Below are positions 38,587 to 49,600 of a DNA stretch of 64,000 nucleotides, one piece after another. Source of the stretch: Maratus speciosus (lineage: Eukaryota; Arthropoda; Arachnida; Araneae; Salticidae). The translations under genes and the position numbers were made by a program. The stretch lies in the NCBI GenBank assembly GCA_963932465.1, contig CAWVRF010001050.1, forward strand, positions 2,501-66,500, in the 5' to 3' direction. The notes under the pieces are model-generated. The model worked only from the letters and a program-made list of their open reading frames with translations, had not been told where the DNA came from and did no database searches. Positions within the stretch are counted from its first letter, which is position 1. Each line of letters starts with the position of its first letter.

Positions 38587-40164
38587 TTTTTCGCTCAGTT
38601 GGAAATATTCAATTCGTATGATAACTTTACCAATCAGTTTGATTGTGTTAAAATAATAGTTCATCTACGTATCCATCGTTTATATGGAGTTCCTTTACCT
38701 GCGGTTTATTCTGTTGAGCTGTCTACATGACAGACCAGATGTTAATACCAATAAGGTTGTCTGAGCGAAATATGCTGGCTGGTTGTCGGCCCAGTTAGCT
38801 TAAATGGAAAAGCATTGGCCTTGTAAGCCAAGGATCTGGGTTCGATTCCCGACCTGGGCATTTTTTCGCTCAGTTGGAAATATTCAATTAGTATGATAAC
38901 TTTACCAATCAGTTTGATTGTGTTAAAATAATAGTTCATCTACGTGTCCATCGTTTATATGGAGTTCCTTTACATGCGGTTTATTCTGTTGAGCTGTCTA
39001 CATGACAGACCAGATGTTATTACCACTAAGGTTGTCTGAACGAAATATGCTGGTTGGTTGTCGGCCCAGTTAGCTTAAATCGAAAAGCATTGGCCTTGTA
39101 AGCCAAGGATCTGGGTTCGATTCCCGGCCTGGGCATTTTTTCGCTCAGTTGGAAATATTCAATTCGTATGATAACTTTACCAATCAGTTTGATTGTGTTA
39201 AAATAATAGTTCATCTACGTATCCATCGTTTATATGGAGTTCCTTTACCTGCGGTTTATTCTGTTGAGCTGTCTACATGACAGACCAGATGTTATTACCA
39301 ATAAGGTTGTCTGAGCGAAATATGCTGGCTGGTTGTCGGCCCAGTTAGCTTAAATGGAAAAGCATTGGCCTTGTAAGCCAAGGATCTGGGTTCGATTCCC
39401 GGCCTGGGCATTTTTTCGCTCAGTTGGAAATATTCAATTCGTATGATAACTTTACCAATCAGTTTGATTGTGTTAAAATAATAGTTCATCTACGTATCCA
39501 TCGTTTATATCGAGTTCCTTTACCTGCGGTTTATTCTGTTGAGCTGTCTACATGACAGACCAGATGTTATTACCAACAAGGTTGTCTGAGCGAAATATGC
39601 TGGCTGGTTGTCGGCCCAGTTAGCTTAAATGGAAAAGCATTGGCCTTGTAAGCCAAGGATCTGGGTTCGATTCCCGGCCTGGGCATTTTTTCGCTCAGTT
39701 GGAAATATTCAATTCGTATGATAACTTTACCAATCAGTTTGATTGTGTTAAAATAATAGTTCATCTACGTATCCATCGTTTATATGGAGTTCCTTTACCT
39801 GCGGTTTATTCTGTTGAGCTGTCTACATGACAGACCAGATGTTATTAACAATAAGGTTGTCTGAGCGAAATATGCTGGCTGGTTGTCGGCCCAGTTAGCT
39901 TAAATGGAAAAGCATTGGCCTTGTAAGCCAAGGATCTGGTTTCGATTCCCGGCCTGGGCATTTTTTCGCTCAGTTGGAAATATTCAATTCGTATGATAAC
40001 TTTACCAATCAGTTTGATTGTGTTAAAATAATAGTTCATCTATGTATCCATCGTTTATATGGAGTTCCTTTAACCTGCGGTTTATTCTGTTGAGCTGTCT
40101 ACATGACAGACCAGATGTTATTACCAATAAGGTTGTCTGAGCGAAATATGCTGGCTGGTTGTCG

Positions 40165-40236
40165 GCCCAGTTAGCTTAAATGGAAAAGCATTGGCCTTGT
40201 AAGCCAAGGATCTGGGTTCGATTCCCGGCCTGGGCA
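40165..40236 (+). tRNA. tRNA-Thr(TGT) with broken terminator
   Basis: The body is consensus, but the T-run after A73 reads TTATTT, leaving only three consecutive Ts. It is the single copy seen without at least T4, so readthrough into the spacer would be expected if it is transcribed. The spacer also has TGTCATAAAAT in place of TGTGTTAAAAT. Confidence 0.75.
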
Positions 40237-41263
40237 TTATTTCGCTCAGTTGGAAATATTCAATTCGTATGATAACTTTACCAATCAGTTTGATTGTCAT
40301 AAAATAATAGTTCATCTACGTATCCATCGTTTATATGGAGTTCCTTTACCTGCGGTTTATTCTGTTGAGCTGTCTACATGACAGACCAGATGTTATTACC
40401 AATAAGGTTGTCTGAGCGAAATATGCTGGCTGGTTGTCGGCCCAGTTAGCTTAAATGGAAAAGCATTGGCCTTGTAAGCCAAGGATCTGGGTTCGATTCC
40501 CGGCCTGGGCATTTTTCGCTCAGTTGGAAATATTCAATTCGTATGATAACTTTACCAATCAGTTTGATTGTGTTAAAATAATAGTTCATCTACGTATCCA
40601 TCGTTTATATGGAGTTCCTTTACCTGCGGTTTATTCTGTTGAGCTGTCTACATGACAGACCAGATGTTATTACCAATAAGGTTGTCTGAGCGAAATATGC
40701 TGGCTGGTTGTCGGCCCAGTTAGCTTAAATGGAAAAGCATTGGCCTTGTAAGCCAGGGATCTGGGTTCGATTCCCGGCCTGGGCATTTTTTCGCTCAGTT
40801 GGAAATATTCAATTCGTATGATAACTTTACCAATCAGTTTGATTGTGTTAAAATAATAGTTCATCTATGTATCCATCGTTTATATGGAGTTCCTTTACCT
40901 GCGGTTTATTCTGTTGAGCTGTCTACATGACAGACCAGATGTTAATACCAATAAGGTTGTCTGAGCGAAATATGCTGGCTGGTTGTCGGCCCAGTTAGCT
41001 TAAATGGAAAAGCATTGGCCTTGTAAGCCAAGGATCTGGGTTCGATTCCCGACCTGGGCATTTTTTCGCTCAGTTGGAAATATTCAATTAGTATGATAAC
41101 TTTACCAATCAGTTTGATTGTGTTAAAATAATAGTTCATCTACGTGTCCATCGTTTATATGGAGTTCCTTTACATGCGGTTTATTCTGTTGAGCTGTCTA
41201 CATGACAGACCAGATGTTATTACCACTAAGGTTGTCTGAACGAAATATGCTGGTTGGTTGTCG

Positions 41264-41413
41264 GCCCAGTTAGCTTAACCACTTCACCGTCTGCCCCGAG
41301 ATAAGTCGGGGGTAAAAGCACTGTTTCCCCATACCTGTCGCCGGTGAAGTGGTTAAATCGAAAAGCATTGGCCTTGTAAGCCAAGGATCTGGGTTCGATT
41401 CCCGGCCTGGGCA
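41264..41413 (+). pseudogene. tRNA-Thr(TGT) copy split by a 74-bp MITE
   Basis: The tRNA is interrupted after A15 in the D arm by a 74-bp element with a TTAA duplication (41275-41278 and 41353-41356). Outside the insertion the body is the G18C class. The A box is destroyed, so Pol III expression as a normal tRNA is not expected. The T6 terminator follows. Confidence 0.9.
41279..41352. mobile_element. 74-bp MITE, piggyBac-like (TTAA target)
   Basis: Terminal inverted repeats CCACTTCACCGTC and GCCGGTGAAGTGG (12 of 13 paired) flank a short interior containing a second hairpin, CCCCGA-GATAAG-TCGGGG. A TTAA duplication lies on both sides. Insertion at TTAA together with TTAACC-type ends is the piggyBac-superfamily signature. 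There is no coding capacity, so it was mobilised in trans. Its ends do not match those of the piggyBac at 54.1 kb, so another family member must have moved it. Confidence 0.85.
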
Positions 41414-41891
41414 TTTTTTCGCTCAGTTGGAAATATTCAATTCGTATGATAACTTTACCAATCAGTTTGATTGTGTTAAAATAATAGTTCATCTACGTGT
41501 CCATCGTTTATATGGAGTTCCTTTACCGGCGGTTTATTCTGTTGAGCTGTCTACATGACAGACCAGATGTTATTACCAATAAGGTTGTCTGAGCGAAATA
41601 TGCTGGCTGGTTGTCGGCCCAGTTAGCTTAAATGGAAAAGCATTGGCCTTGTAAGCCAAGGATCTGGGTTCGATTCCCGGCCTGGGCATTTTTTCGCTCA
41701 GTTGGAAATATTCAATTCGTATGATAACTTTACCAATCAGTTTGATTGTGTTAAAATAATAGTTCATCTACGTATCCATCGTTTATATGGAGTTCCTTTA
41801 CCTGCGGTTTATTCTGTTGAGCTGTCTACATGACAGACCAGATGTTATTACCAATAAGGTTGTCTGAGCGAAATATGCTGGCTGGTTGTCG

Positions 41892-41963
41892 GCCCAGTTA
41901 GCTTAAATGGAAAAGCATTGGCCTTGTAAGCCAAGGATCTGGGTTCGATTCCCTTCCTGGGCA
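41892..41963 (+). pseudogene. tRNA-Thr(TGT) copy with disrupted T stem
   Basis: CCCTTCC replaces CCCGGCC: G64 and G65 are both T, removing two of five T-stem pairs. The B box itself is intact. Confidence 0.65.
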
Positions 41964-42991
41964 TTTTTTCGCTCAGTTGGAAATATTCAATTCGTATGAT
42001 AACTTTACCAATCAGTTTGATTGTGTTAAAATAATAGTTCATCTACGTATCCATCGTTTATATCGAGTTCCTTTACCTGCGGTTTATTCTGTTGAGCTGT
42101 CTACATGACAGACCAGATGTTATTACCAACAAGGTTGTCTGAGCGAAATATGCTGGCTGGTTGTCGGCCCAGTTAGCTTAAATGGAAAAGCATTGGCCTT
42201 GTAAGCCAAGGATCTGGGTTCGATTCCCGGCCTGGGCATTTTTTCGCTCAGTTGGAAATATTCAATTCGTATAATAACTTTACCAATCAGTTTGATTGTG
42301 TTAAAATAATAGTTCATCTACGTATCCATCGTTTATATGGAGTTCCTTTACCTGCGGTTTATTCTGTTGAGCTGTCTACATGACAGACCAGATGTTATTA
42401 CCAATAAGGTTGTCTGAGCGAAATATGCTGGCTGGTTGTCGGCCCAGTTAGCTTAAATGGAAAAGCATTGGCCTTGTAAGCCAAGGATCTGGGTTCGATT
42501 CCCGGCCTGGGCATTTTTTCGCTCAGTTCGAAATATTCAATTCGTATGATAACTTTACCAATCAGTTTGATTGTGTTAAAATAATAGTTCATCTACGTAT
42601 CCATCGTTTATATGGAGTTCCTTTACCTGCGGTTTATTCTGTTGAGCTGTCTACATGACAGACCAGATGTTATTACCAATAAGGTTGTCTGAGCGAAATA
42701 TGCTGGCTGGTTGTCGGCCCAGTTAGCTTAAATGGAAAAGCATTGGCCTTGTAAGCCAAGGATCTGGGTTCGATTCCCGGCCTGGGCATTTTTTCGCTCA
42801 GTTGGAAATATTCAATTCGTATGATAACTTTACCAATCAGTTTGATTGTGTTAAAATAATAGTTCATCTACGTATCCATCGTTTATATGGAGTTCCTTTA
42901 CCTGCGGTTTATTCTGTTGAGCTGTCTACATGACAGACCAGATGTTATTACCACTAAGGTTGTCTGAACGAAATATGCTGGTTGGTTGTCG

Positions 42992-43141
42992 GCCCAGTTA
43001 GCTTAACCACTTCACCGGCTGCCCCGAGATAAGTCGGGGGTAAAAGCACTGTTTCCCCATACCTGTCGCCGGTGAAGTGGTTAAATCGAAAAGCATTGGC
43101 CTTGTAAGCCAAGGATCTGGGTTCGATTCCCGGCCTGGGCA
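42992..43141 (+). pseudogene. second MITE-split tRNA-Thr(TGT) copy
   Basis: Same insertion site, same G18C subfamily and same flanking unit as the copy at 41264; the insertions differ by one base in the left arm. This looks like one insertion later copied by unequal exchange, 1728 bases (six units plus one 78-bp insertion) apart. Confidence 0.9.
43007..43080. mobile_element. 74-bp MITE, second copy
   Basis: Ends CCACTTCACCGGC and GCCGGTGAAGTGG pair perfectly over 13 bases; TTAA at 43003-43006 and 43081-43084. It differs from the other copy by G for T in the left arm. Same host unit and same site, so probably co-amplified with the tRNA unit rather than inserted independently. Confidence 0.85.
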
Positions 43142-45545
43142 TTTTTTCGCTCAGTTGGAAATATTCAATTCGTATGATAACTTTACCAATCAGTTTGATT
43201 GTGTTAAAATAATAGTTCATCTACGTGTCCATCGTTTATATGGAGTTCCTTTACCGGCGGTTTATTCTGTTGAGCTGTCTACATGACAGACCAGATGTTA
43301 TTACCAATAAGGTTGTCTGAGCGAAATATGCTGGCTGGTTGTCGGCCCAGTTAGCTTAAATGGAAAAGCATTGGCATTGTAAGCCAAGGATCTGGGTTCG
43401 ATTCCCGGCCTGGGCATTTTTTCGCTCAGTTGGAAATATTCAATTCGTATGATAACTTTACCAATCAGTTTGATTGTGTTAAAATAATAGTTCATCTACG
43501 TATCCATCGTTTATATCGAGTTCCTTTACCTGCGGTTTATTCTGTTGAGCTGTCTACATGACAGACCAGATGTTATTAACAACAAGGTTGTCTGAGCGAA
43601 ATATGCTGGCTGGTTGTCGGCCCAGTTAGCTTAAATGGAAAAGCATTGGCCTTGTAAGCCAAGGATCTGGGTTCGATTCCCGGCCTGGGCATTTTTTCGC
43701 TCAGTTGGAAATATTCAATTCGTATGATAACTTTACCAATCAGTTTGATTGTGTTAAAATAATAGTTCATCTACGTATCCATCGTTTATATGGAGTTCCT
43801 TTACCTGCGGTTTATTCTGTTGAGCTGTCTACATGACAGACCAGATGTTATTACCAATAAGGTTGTCTGAGCGAAATATGCTGGCTGGTTGTCGGCCCAG
43901 TTAGCTTAAATGGAAAAGCATTGGCCTTGTAAGCCAAGGATCTGGGTTCGATTCCCGGCCTGGGCATTTTTTCGCTCAGTTGGAAATATTCAATTCGTAT
44001 GATAACTTTACCAATCAGTTTGATTGTGTTAAAATAATAGTTCATCTACGTATCCATCGTTTATATGGAGTTCCTTTACCTGCGGTTTATTCTGTTGAGC
44101 TGTTTACATGACAGACCAGATGTTATTACCAATAAGGTTGTCTGAGCGAAATATGCTGGCTGGTTGTCGGCCCAGTTAGCTTAAATGGAAAAGCATTGGC
44201 CTTGTAAGCCAAGGATCTGGGTTCGATTCCCGGCCTGGGCATTTTTTCGCTCAGTTGGAAATATTCAATTCGTATGATAACTTTACCAATCAGTTTGATT
44301 GTGTTAAAATAATAGTTCATCTACGTATCCATCGTTTATATGGAGTTCCTTTACCTGCGGTTTATTCTGTTGAGCTGTCTACATGACAAACCAGATGTTA
44401 TTACCAATAAGGTTGTCTGAGCGAAATATGCTGGCTGGTTGTCGGCCCAGTCAGCTTAAATGGAAAAGCATTGGCCTTGTAAGCCAAGGATCTGGGTTCG
44501 ATTCCCGGCCTGGGCATTTTTTCGCTCAGTTGGAAATATTCAATTCGTATGATAACTATACCAATCAGTTTGATTGTGTTAAAATAATAGTTCATCTACG
44601 TATCCATCGTTTATATGGAGTTCCTTTACCTGCGGTTTATTCTGTTGAGCTGTCTACATGACAGACCAGATGTTATTACCAATAAGATTGTCTGAGCGAA
44701 ATATGCTGGCTGGTTGTCGGCCCAGTTAGCTTAAATGGAAAAGCATTGGCCTTGTAAGCCAAGGATCTGGTTTCGATTCCCGGCCTGGGCATTTTTTCGC
44801 TCAGTTGGAAATATTCAATTCGTATGATAACTTTACCAATCAGTTTGATTGTGTTAAAATAATAGTTCATCTAAGTATCCATCGTTTATATGGAGTTCCT
44901 TTAACCTGCGGTTTATTCTGTTGAGCTGTCTACATGACAGACCAGATGTTATTACCAATAAGGTTGTCTGAGCGAAATATGCTGGCTGGTTGTCGGCCCA
45001 GTTAGCTTAAATGGAAAAGCATTGGCCTTGTAAGCCAAGGATCTGGGTTCGATTCCCGGCATGGGCATTTTTTCGCTCAGTTGGAAATATTCAATTCGTA
45101 TGATAACTTTACCAATCAGTTTGATTGTCTTAAAATAATAGTTCATCTACGTATCCATCGTTTATATGGAGTTCCTTTACCTGCGGTTTATACTGTTGAG
45201 CTGTCTACATGACAGACCAGATGTTATTACCAATAAGGTTGTCTGAGCGAAATATGCTGGCTGGTTGTCGGCCCAGTTAGCTTAAATGGAAAAGCATTGG
45301 CCTTGTATGCCAAGGATCTGGGTTCGATTCCCGGCCTGGGCATTTTTTCGCTCAGTTGGAAATATTCAATTCGTATGATAACTTTACCAATCAGTTTGAT
45401 TGTGTTAAAATAATAGTTCATCTACGTATCCATCGTTTATATGGAGTTCCTTTACCTGCGGTTTATTCTGTTGAGCTGTCTACATGACAGACCAGATGTT
45501 ATTACCACTAAGGTTGTCTGAACGAAATATGCTGGCTGGTTGTCG

Positions 45546-45617
45546 ACCCAGTTAGCTTAAATGGAAAAGCATTGGCCTTGTAAGCCAAGGATCTGGGTTC
45601 GATTCCCGGCCTGGGCA
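45546..45617 (+). pseudogene. tRNA-Thr(TGT) copy with G1A
   Basis: GTCGACCCAG replaces GTCGGCCCAG, so G1 becomes A and the G1-C72 threonine identity pair is lost. Upstream CTGAACGAAA links it to the G18C subfamily, but G18 is normal here, suggesting conversion. Confidence 0.6.
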
Positions 45618-46095
45618 TTTTTTCGCTCAGTTGGAAATATTCAATTCGTATGATAACTTTACCAATCAGTTTGATTGTGTTAAAATAATAGTTCATCTAC
45701 GAATCCATCGTTTATATGGAGTTCCTTTACCTGCGGTTTATTCTGTTGAGCTGTCTACATGACAGACCAGATGTTATTACCAATAAGGTTGTCTGAGCGA
45801 AATATGCTGGCTGGTTGTCGGCCCAGTTACCTTAAATGGAAAAGCATTGGCCTTGTAAGCCAAGGATCTGGGTTCGATTCCCGGCCTGGGCATTTTTTCG
45901 CTCAGTTGGAAATATTCAATTCGTATGATAACTTTACCAATCAGTTTGATTGTGTTAAAATAATAGTTCATCTACGTATCCATCGTTTATATGGAGTTCC
46001 TTTACCTGCGGTTTATTCTGTTGAGCTGTCTACATGACAGACCAGATGTTATTACCAATAAGGTTGTCTGAGCGAAATATGCTGGCTGGTTGTCG

Positions 46096-46167
46096 GCCCA
46101 GTTAACTTAAATGGAAAAGCATTGGCCTTGTAAAACAAGGATCTGGGTTCGATTCCCGGCCTGGGCA
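46096..46167 (+). pseudogene. tRNA-Thr(TGT) copy with broken anticodon stem
   Basis: GTAAAACAAGG replaces GTAAGCCAAGG (G39A, C40A), removing the two pairs next to the anticodon loop; G10A is also present. The same combination recurs at 52129, about 6 kb away. Confidence 0.7.
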
Positions 46168-46370
46168 TTTTTTCGCTCAGTTGGAAATATTCAATTCGTA
46201 TGATAACTTTACCAATCAGTTTGATTGTGTTAAAATAATAGTTCATCTACGTATCCATCGTTTATATGGAGTTCCTTTACCTGCGGTTTATTCTGTTGAG
46301 CTGACTACATGACAGACCAGATGTTATTACCAATAAGGTTGTCTGAGCGAAATATGCTGGCTGGTTGTCG

Positions 46371-46441
46371 GCCCAGTTATCTTAAATGAAAAGCATTGGC
46401 CTTGTAAGCCAAGGATCTGGGTTCGATTCCCGGCCTGGGCA
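46371..46441 (+). pseudogene. 71-nt tRNA-Thr(TGT) copy, D-arm damage
   Basis: TTATCTTAAATGAAAAGC has G10T and lacks one of G18/G19, damaging the A box and the D-loop elbow contact. Identical lesions recur at 49930-50000 and 52404-52474, so this pseudogene was itself amplified within the right-edge blocks. Confidence 0.7.
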
Positions 46442-46600
46442 TTTTTTCGCTCAGTTGGAAATATTCAATTCGTATGATAACTTTACCAATCAGTTTGATT
46501 GTGTTAAAATAATAGTTCATCTACGTATCCATCGTTTATATGGAGTTCCTTTACCTGCGGTTTATTCTGTTGAGCTGTCTACATGACAGACCAGATGTTA

Positions 46601-49600
46601 TTACCAATAAGGTTGTCTGAGCGAAATATGCTGGCTGGTTGTCGGCCCAGTTAGCTTAAATGGAAAAGCATTGGCCTTGTAAGCCAAGGATCTGGTTTCG
46701 ATTCCCGGCCTGGGCATTTTTTCGCTCAGTTGGAAATATTCAATTCGTATGATAAGTTTACCAATCAGTTTGATTGTGTTAAAATAATAGTTCATCTATG
46801 TATCAATCGTTTATATGGAGTTCCTTTAACCTGCGGTTTATTCTGTTGAGCTGTCTACATGACAGACCAGATGTTATTACCAATAAGGTTGTCTGAGCGA
46901 AATATGCTGGCTGGTTGTCGGCCCAGTTAGCTTAAATGGAAAAGCATTGGCCTTGTAAGCCAAGGATCTGGGTTCGATTCCCGGCCTGGGCATTTTTTCG
47001 CTCAGTTGGAAATATTCAATTCGTATGATAACTTTACCAATCAGTTTGATTGTCTTAAAATAATAGTTCATCTACGTATCCATCGTTTATATGGAGTTCC
47101 TTTACCTGCGGTTTATTCTGTTGAGCTGTCTACATGACAGACCAGATGTTATTACCAATAAGGTTGTCTGAGCGAAATATGCTGGCTGGTTGTCGGCCCA
47201 GTTAGCTTAAATGGAAAAGCATTGGCCTTGTAAGCCAAGGATCTGGGTTCGATTCCCGGCCTGGGCATTTTTCGCTCAGTTGGAAATATTCAATTCGTAT
47301 GATAACTTTACCAATCAGTTTGATTGTGTTAAAATAATAGTTCATCTACGTATCCATCGTTTATATGGAGTTCCTTTACCTGCGGTTTATTCTGTTGAGC
47401 TGTCTACATGACAGACCAGATGTTATTACCAATAAGGTTGTCTGAGCGAAATATGCTGGCTGGTTGTCGGCCCAGTTAGCTTAAATGGAAAAGCATTGGC
47501 CTTGTAAGCCAAGGATCTGGGTTCGATTCCCGGCCTGGGCATTTTTTCGCTCAGTTGGAAATATTCAATTCGTATGATAACTTTACCAATCAGTTTGATT
47601 GTGTTAAAATAATAGTTCATCTACGTATCCATCGTTTATATGGAGTTCCTTTACCTGCGGTTTATTCTGATGAGCTGTCTACATGACAGACCAGATGTTA
47701 TTACCAAAAAGGTTGTCTGAGCGAAATATGCTGGCTGGTTGTCGGCCCAGTTAGCTTAAATGGAAAAGCATTGGCCTTGTAAGCCAAGGATCTGGGTTCG
47801 ATTCCCGGCCTGGGCATTTTTTCGCTCAGTTGGAAATATTCAATTCGTATGATAACTTGGCCCCACCAGTGGCCGAGAGGTTCTGCTCACGAAGCTGGTA
47901 GACGGGAGGTGCTGGGTTCGAACCCAATCGCGCCCGTCGGCCTAATCGTTCGGAGTTTTCGTGATTTTCTTCGAACCTTGGATTTCCAAGCGTTAATACG
48001 GGTTAGGTTCCCTTAGAAAGACCCCCACGAAGGGCACTCCCCCACTTAGGGCCCATATCCCTCGTGTTGATAATTGGCCGTCATAAACACAACCAACCAA
48101 CCAACCGTATGATAACTTTACCAATCAGTTTGATTGTGTTAAAATAATAGTTCATCTACGTATCCATCGTTTATATGGAGTTCCTTTACCTGCGGTTTAT
48201 TCTGTTGAGCTGTCTGCATGACAGACCAGATGTTATTACCACTAAGGTTGTCTGAACGAAATATGCTGGCTGGTTGTCGGCCCAGTTAGCTTAAATGGAA
48301 AAGCATTGGCCTTGTAAGCCAAGGATCTGGGTTCGATTCCCGGCCTGGGCATTTTTTCGCTCAGTTGGAAATATTCAATTCGTATGATAACTTTACCAAT
48401 CAGTTTGATTGTGTTAAAATAATAGTTCATCTACGTATCCATCGTTTATATGGAGTTCCTTTACCTGCGGTTTATTCTGTTGAGCTGTCTACATGACAGA
48501 CCAGATGTTATTACCAATAAGGTTGTCTGAGCGAAATATGCTGGCTGGTTGTCGGCCCAGTTAGCTTAAATGGAAAAGCATTGGCCTTGTAAGCCAAGGA
48601 TCTGGTTTCGATTCCCGGCCTGGGCATTTTTTCGCTCAGTTGGAAATATTCAATTCGTATGATAACTTTACCAATCAGTTTGATTGTGTTAAAATAATAG
48701 TTCATCTATGTATCCATCGTTTATATGGAGTTCCTTTAACCTGCGGTTTATTCTGTTGAGCTGTCTACATGACAGACCAGATGTTATTACCAATAAGGTT
48801 GTCTGAGCGAAATATGCTGGCTGGTTGTCGGCCCAGTTAGCTTAAATGGAAAAGCATTGGCCTTGTAAGCCAAGGATCTGGGTTCGATTCCCGGCCTGGG
48901 CATTTTTTCGCTCAGTTGGAAATATTCAATTCGTATGATAACTTTACCAATCAGTTTGATTGTCTTAAAATAATAGTTCATCTACGTATCCATCGTTTAT
49001 ATGGAGTTCCTTTACCTGCCGTTTATTCTGTTGAGCTGTCTACATGACAGACCAGATGTTATTACCAATAAGGTTGTCTGAGCGAAATATGCTGGCTGGT
49101 TGTCGGCCCAGTTAGCTTAAATGGAAAAGCATTGGCCTTGTAAGCCAAGGATCTGGGTTCGATTCCCGGCCTGGGCATTTTTCGCTCAGTTGGAAATATT
49201 CAATTCGTATGATAACTTTACCAATCAGTTTGATTGTGTTAAAATAATAGTTCATCTACGTATCCATCGTTTATATGGAGTTCCTTTACCTGCGGTTTAT
49301 TCTGTTGAGCTGTCTACATGACAGACCAGATGTTATTACCAATAAGGTTGTCTGAGCGAAATATGCTGGCTGGTTGTCGGCCCAGTTAGCTTAAATGGAA
49401 AAGCATTGGCCTTGTAAGCCAAGGATCTGGGTTCGATTCCCGGCCTGGGCATTTTTTCGCTCAGTTGGAAATATTCAATTCGTATGATAACTTTACCAAT
49501 CAGTTTGATTGTGTTAAAATAATAGTTCATCTACGTATCCATCGTTTATATGGAGTTCCTTTACCTGCGGTTTATTCTGATGAGCTGTCTACATGACAGA

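Larger units (their letters stand above)
38789..44516 (+). tRNA. tRNA-Thr(TGT) cluster, copies 142-162
   Basis: Starts: 38789, 39064, 39339, 39614, 39889, 40165, 40440, 40714, 40989, 41264 (MITE-split), 41617, 41892, 42167, 42442, 42717, 42992 (MITE-split), 43345, 43620, 43895, 44170, 44445. Body changes: 38789 and 40989 G65A; 39064, 41264 and 42992 G18C; 39889 G53T; 40714 A43G; 41892 G64T and G65T; 43345 C32A; 44445 T8C. T5 at 40440. At 40165 the T-run is interrupted by A. Confidence 0.87.

Noticed and set aside
41279..41352. A tRNA intron in the D arm
   Set aside because: Eukaryotic nuclear tRNA introns sit next to the anticodon (37/38). This insertion is after A15, has terminal inverted repeats and a TTAA target duplication, so it is a MITE.
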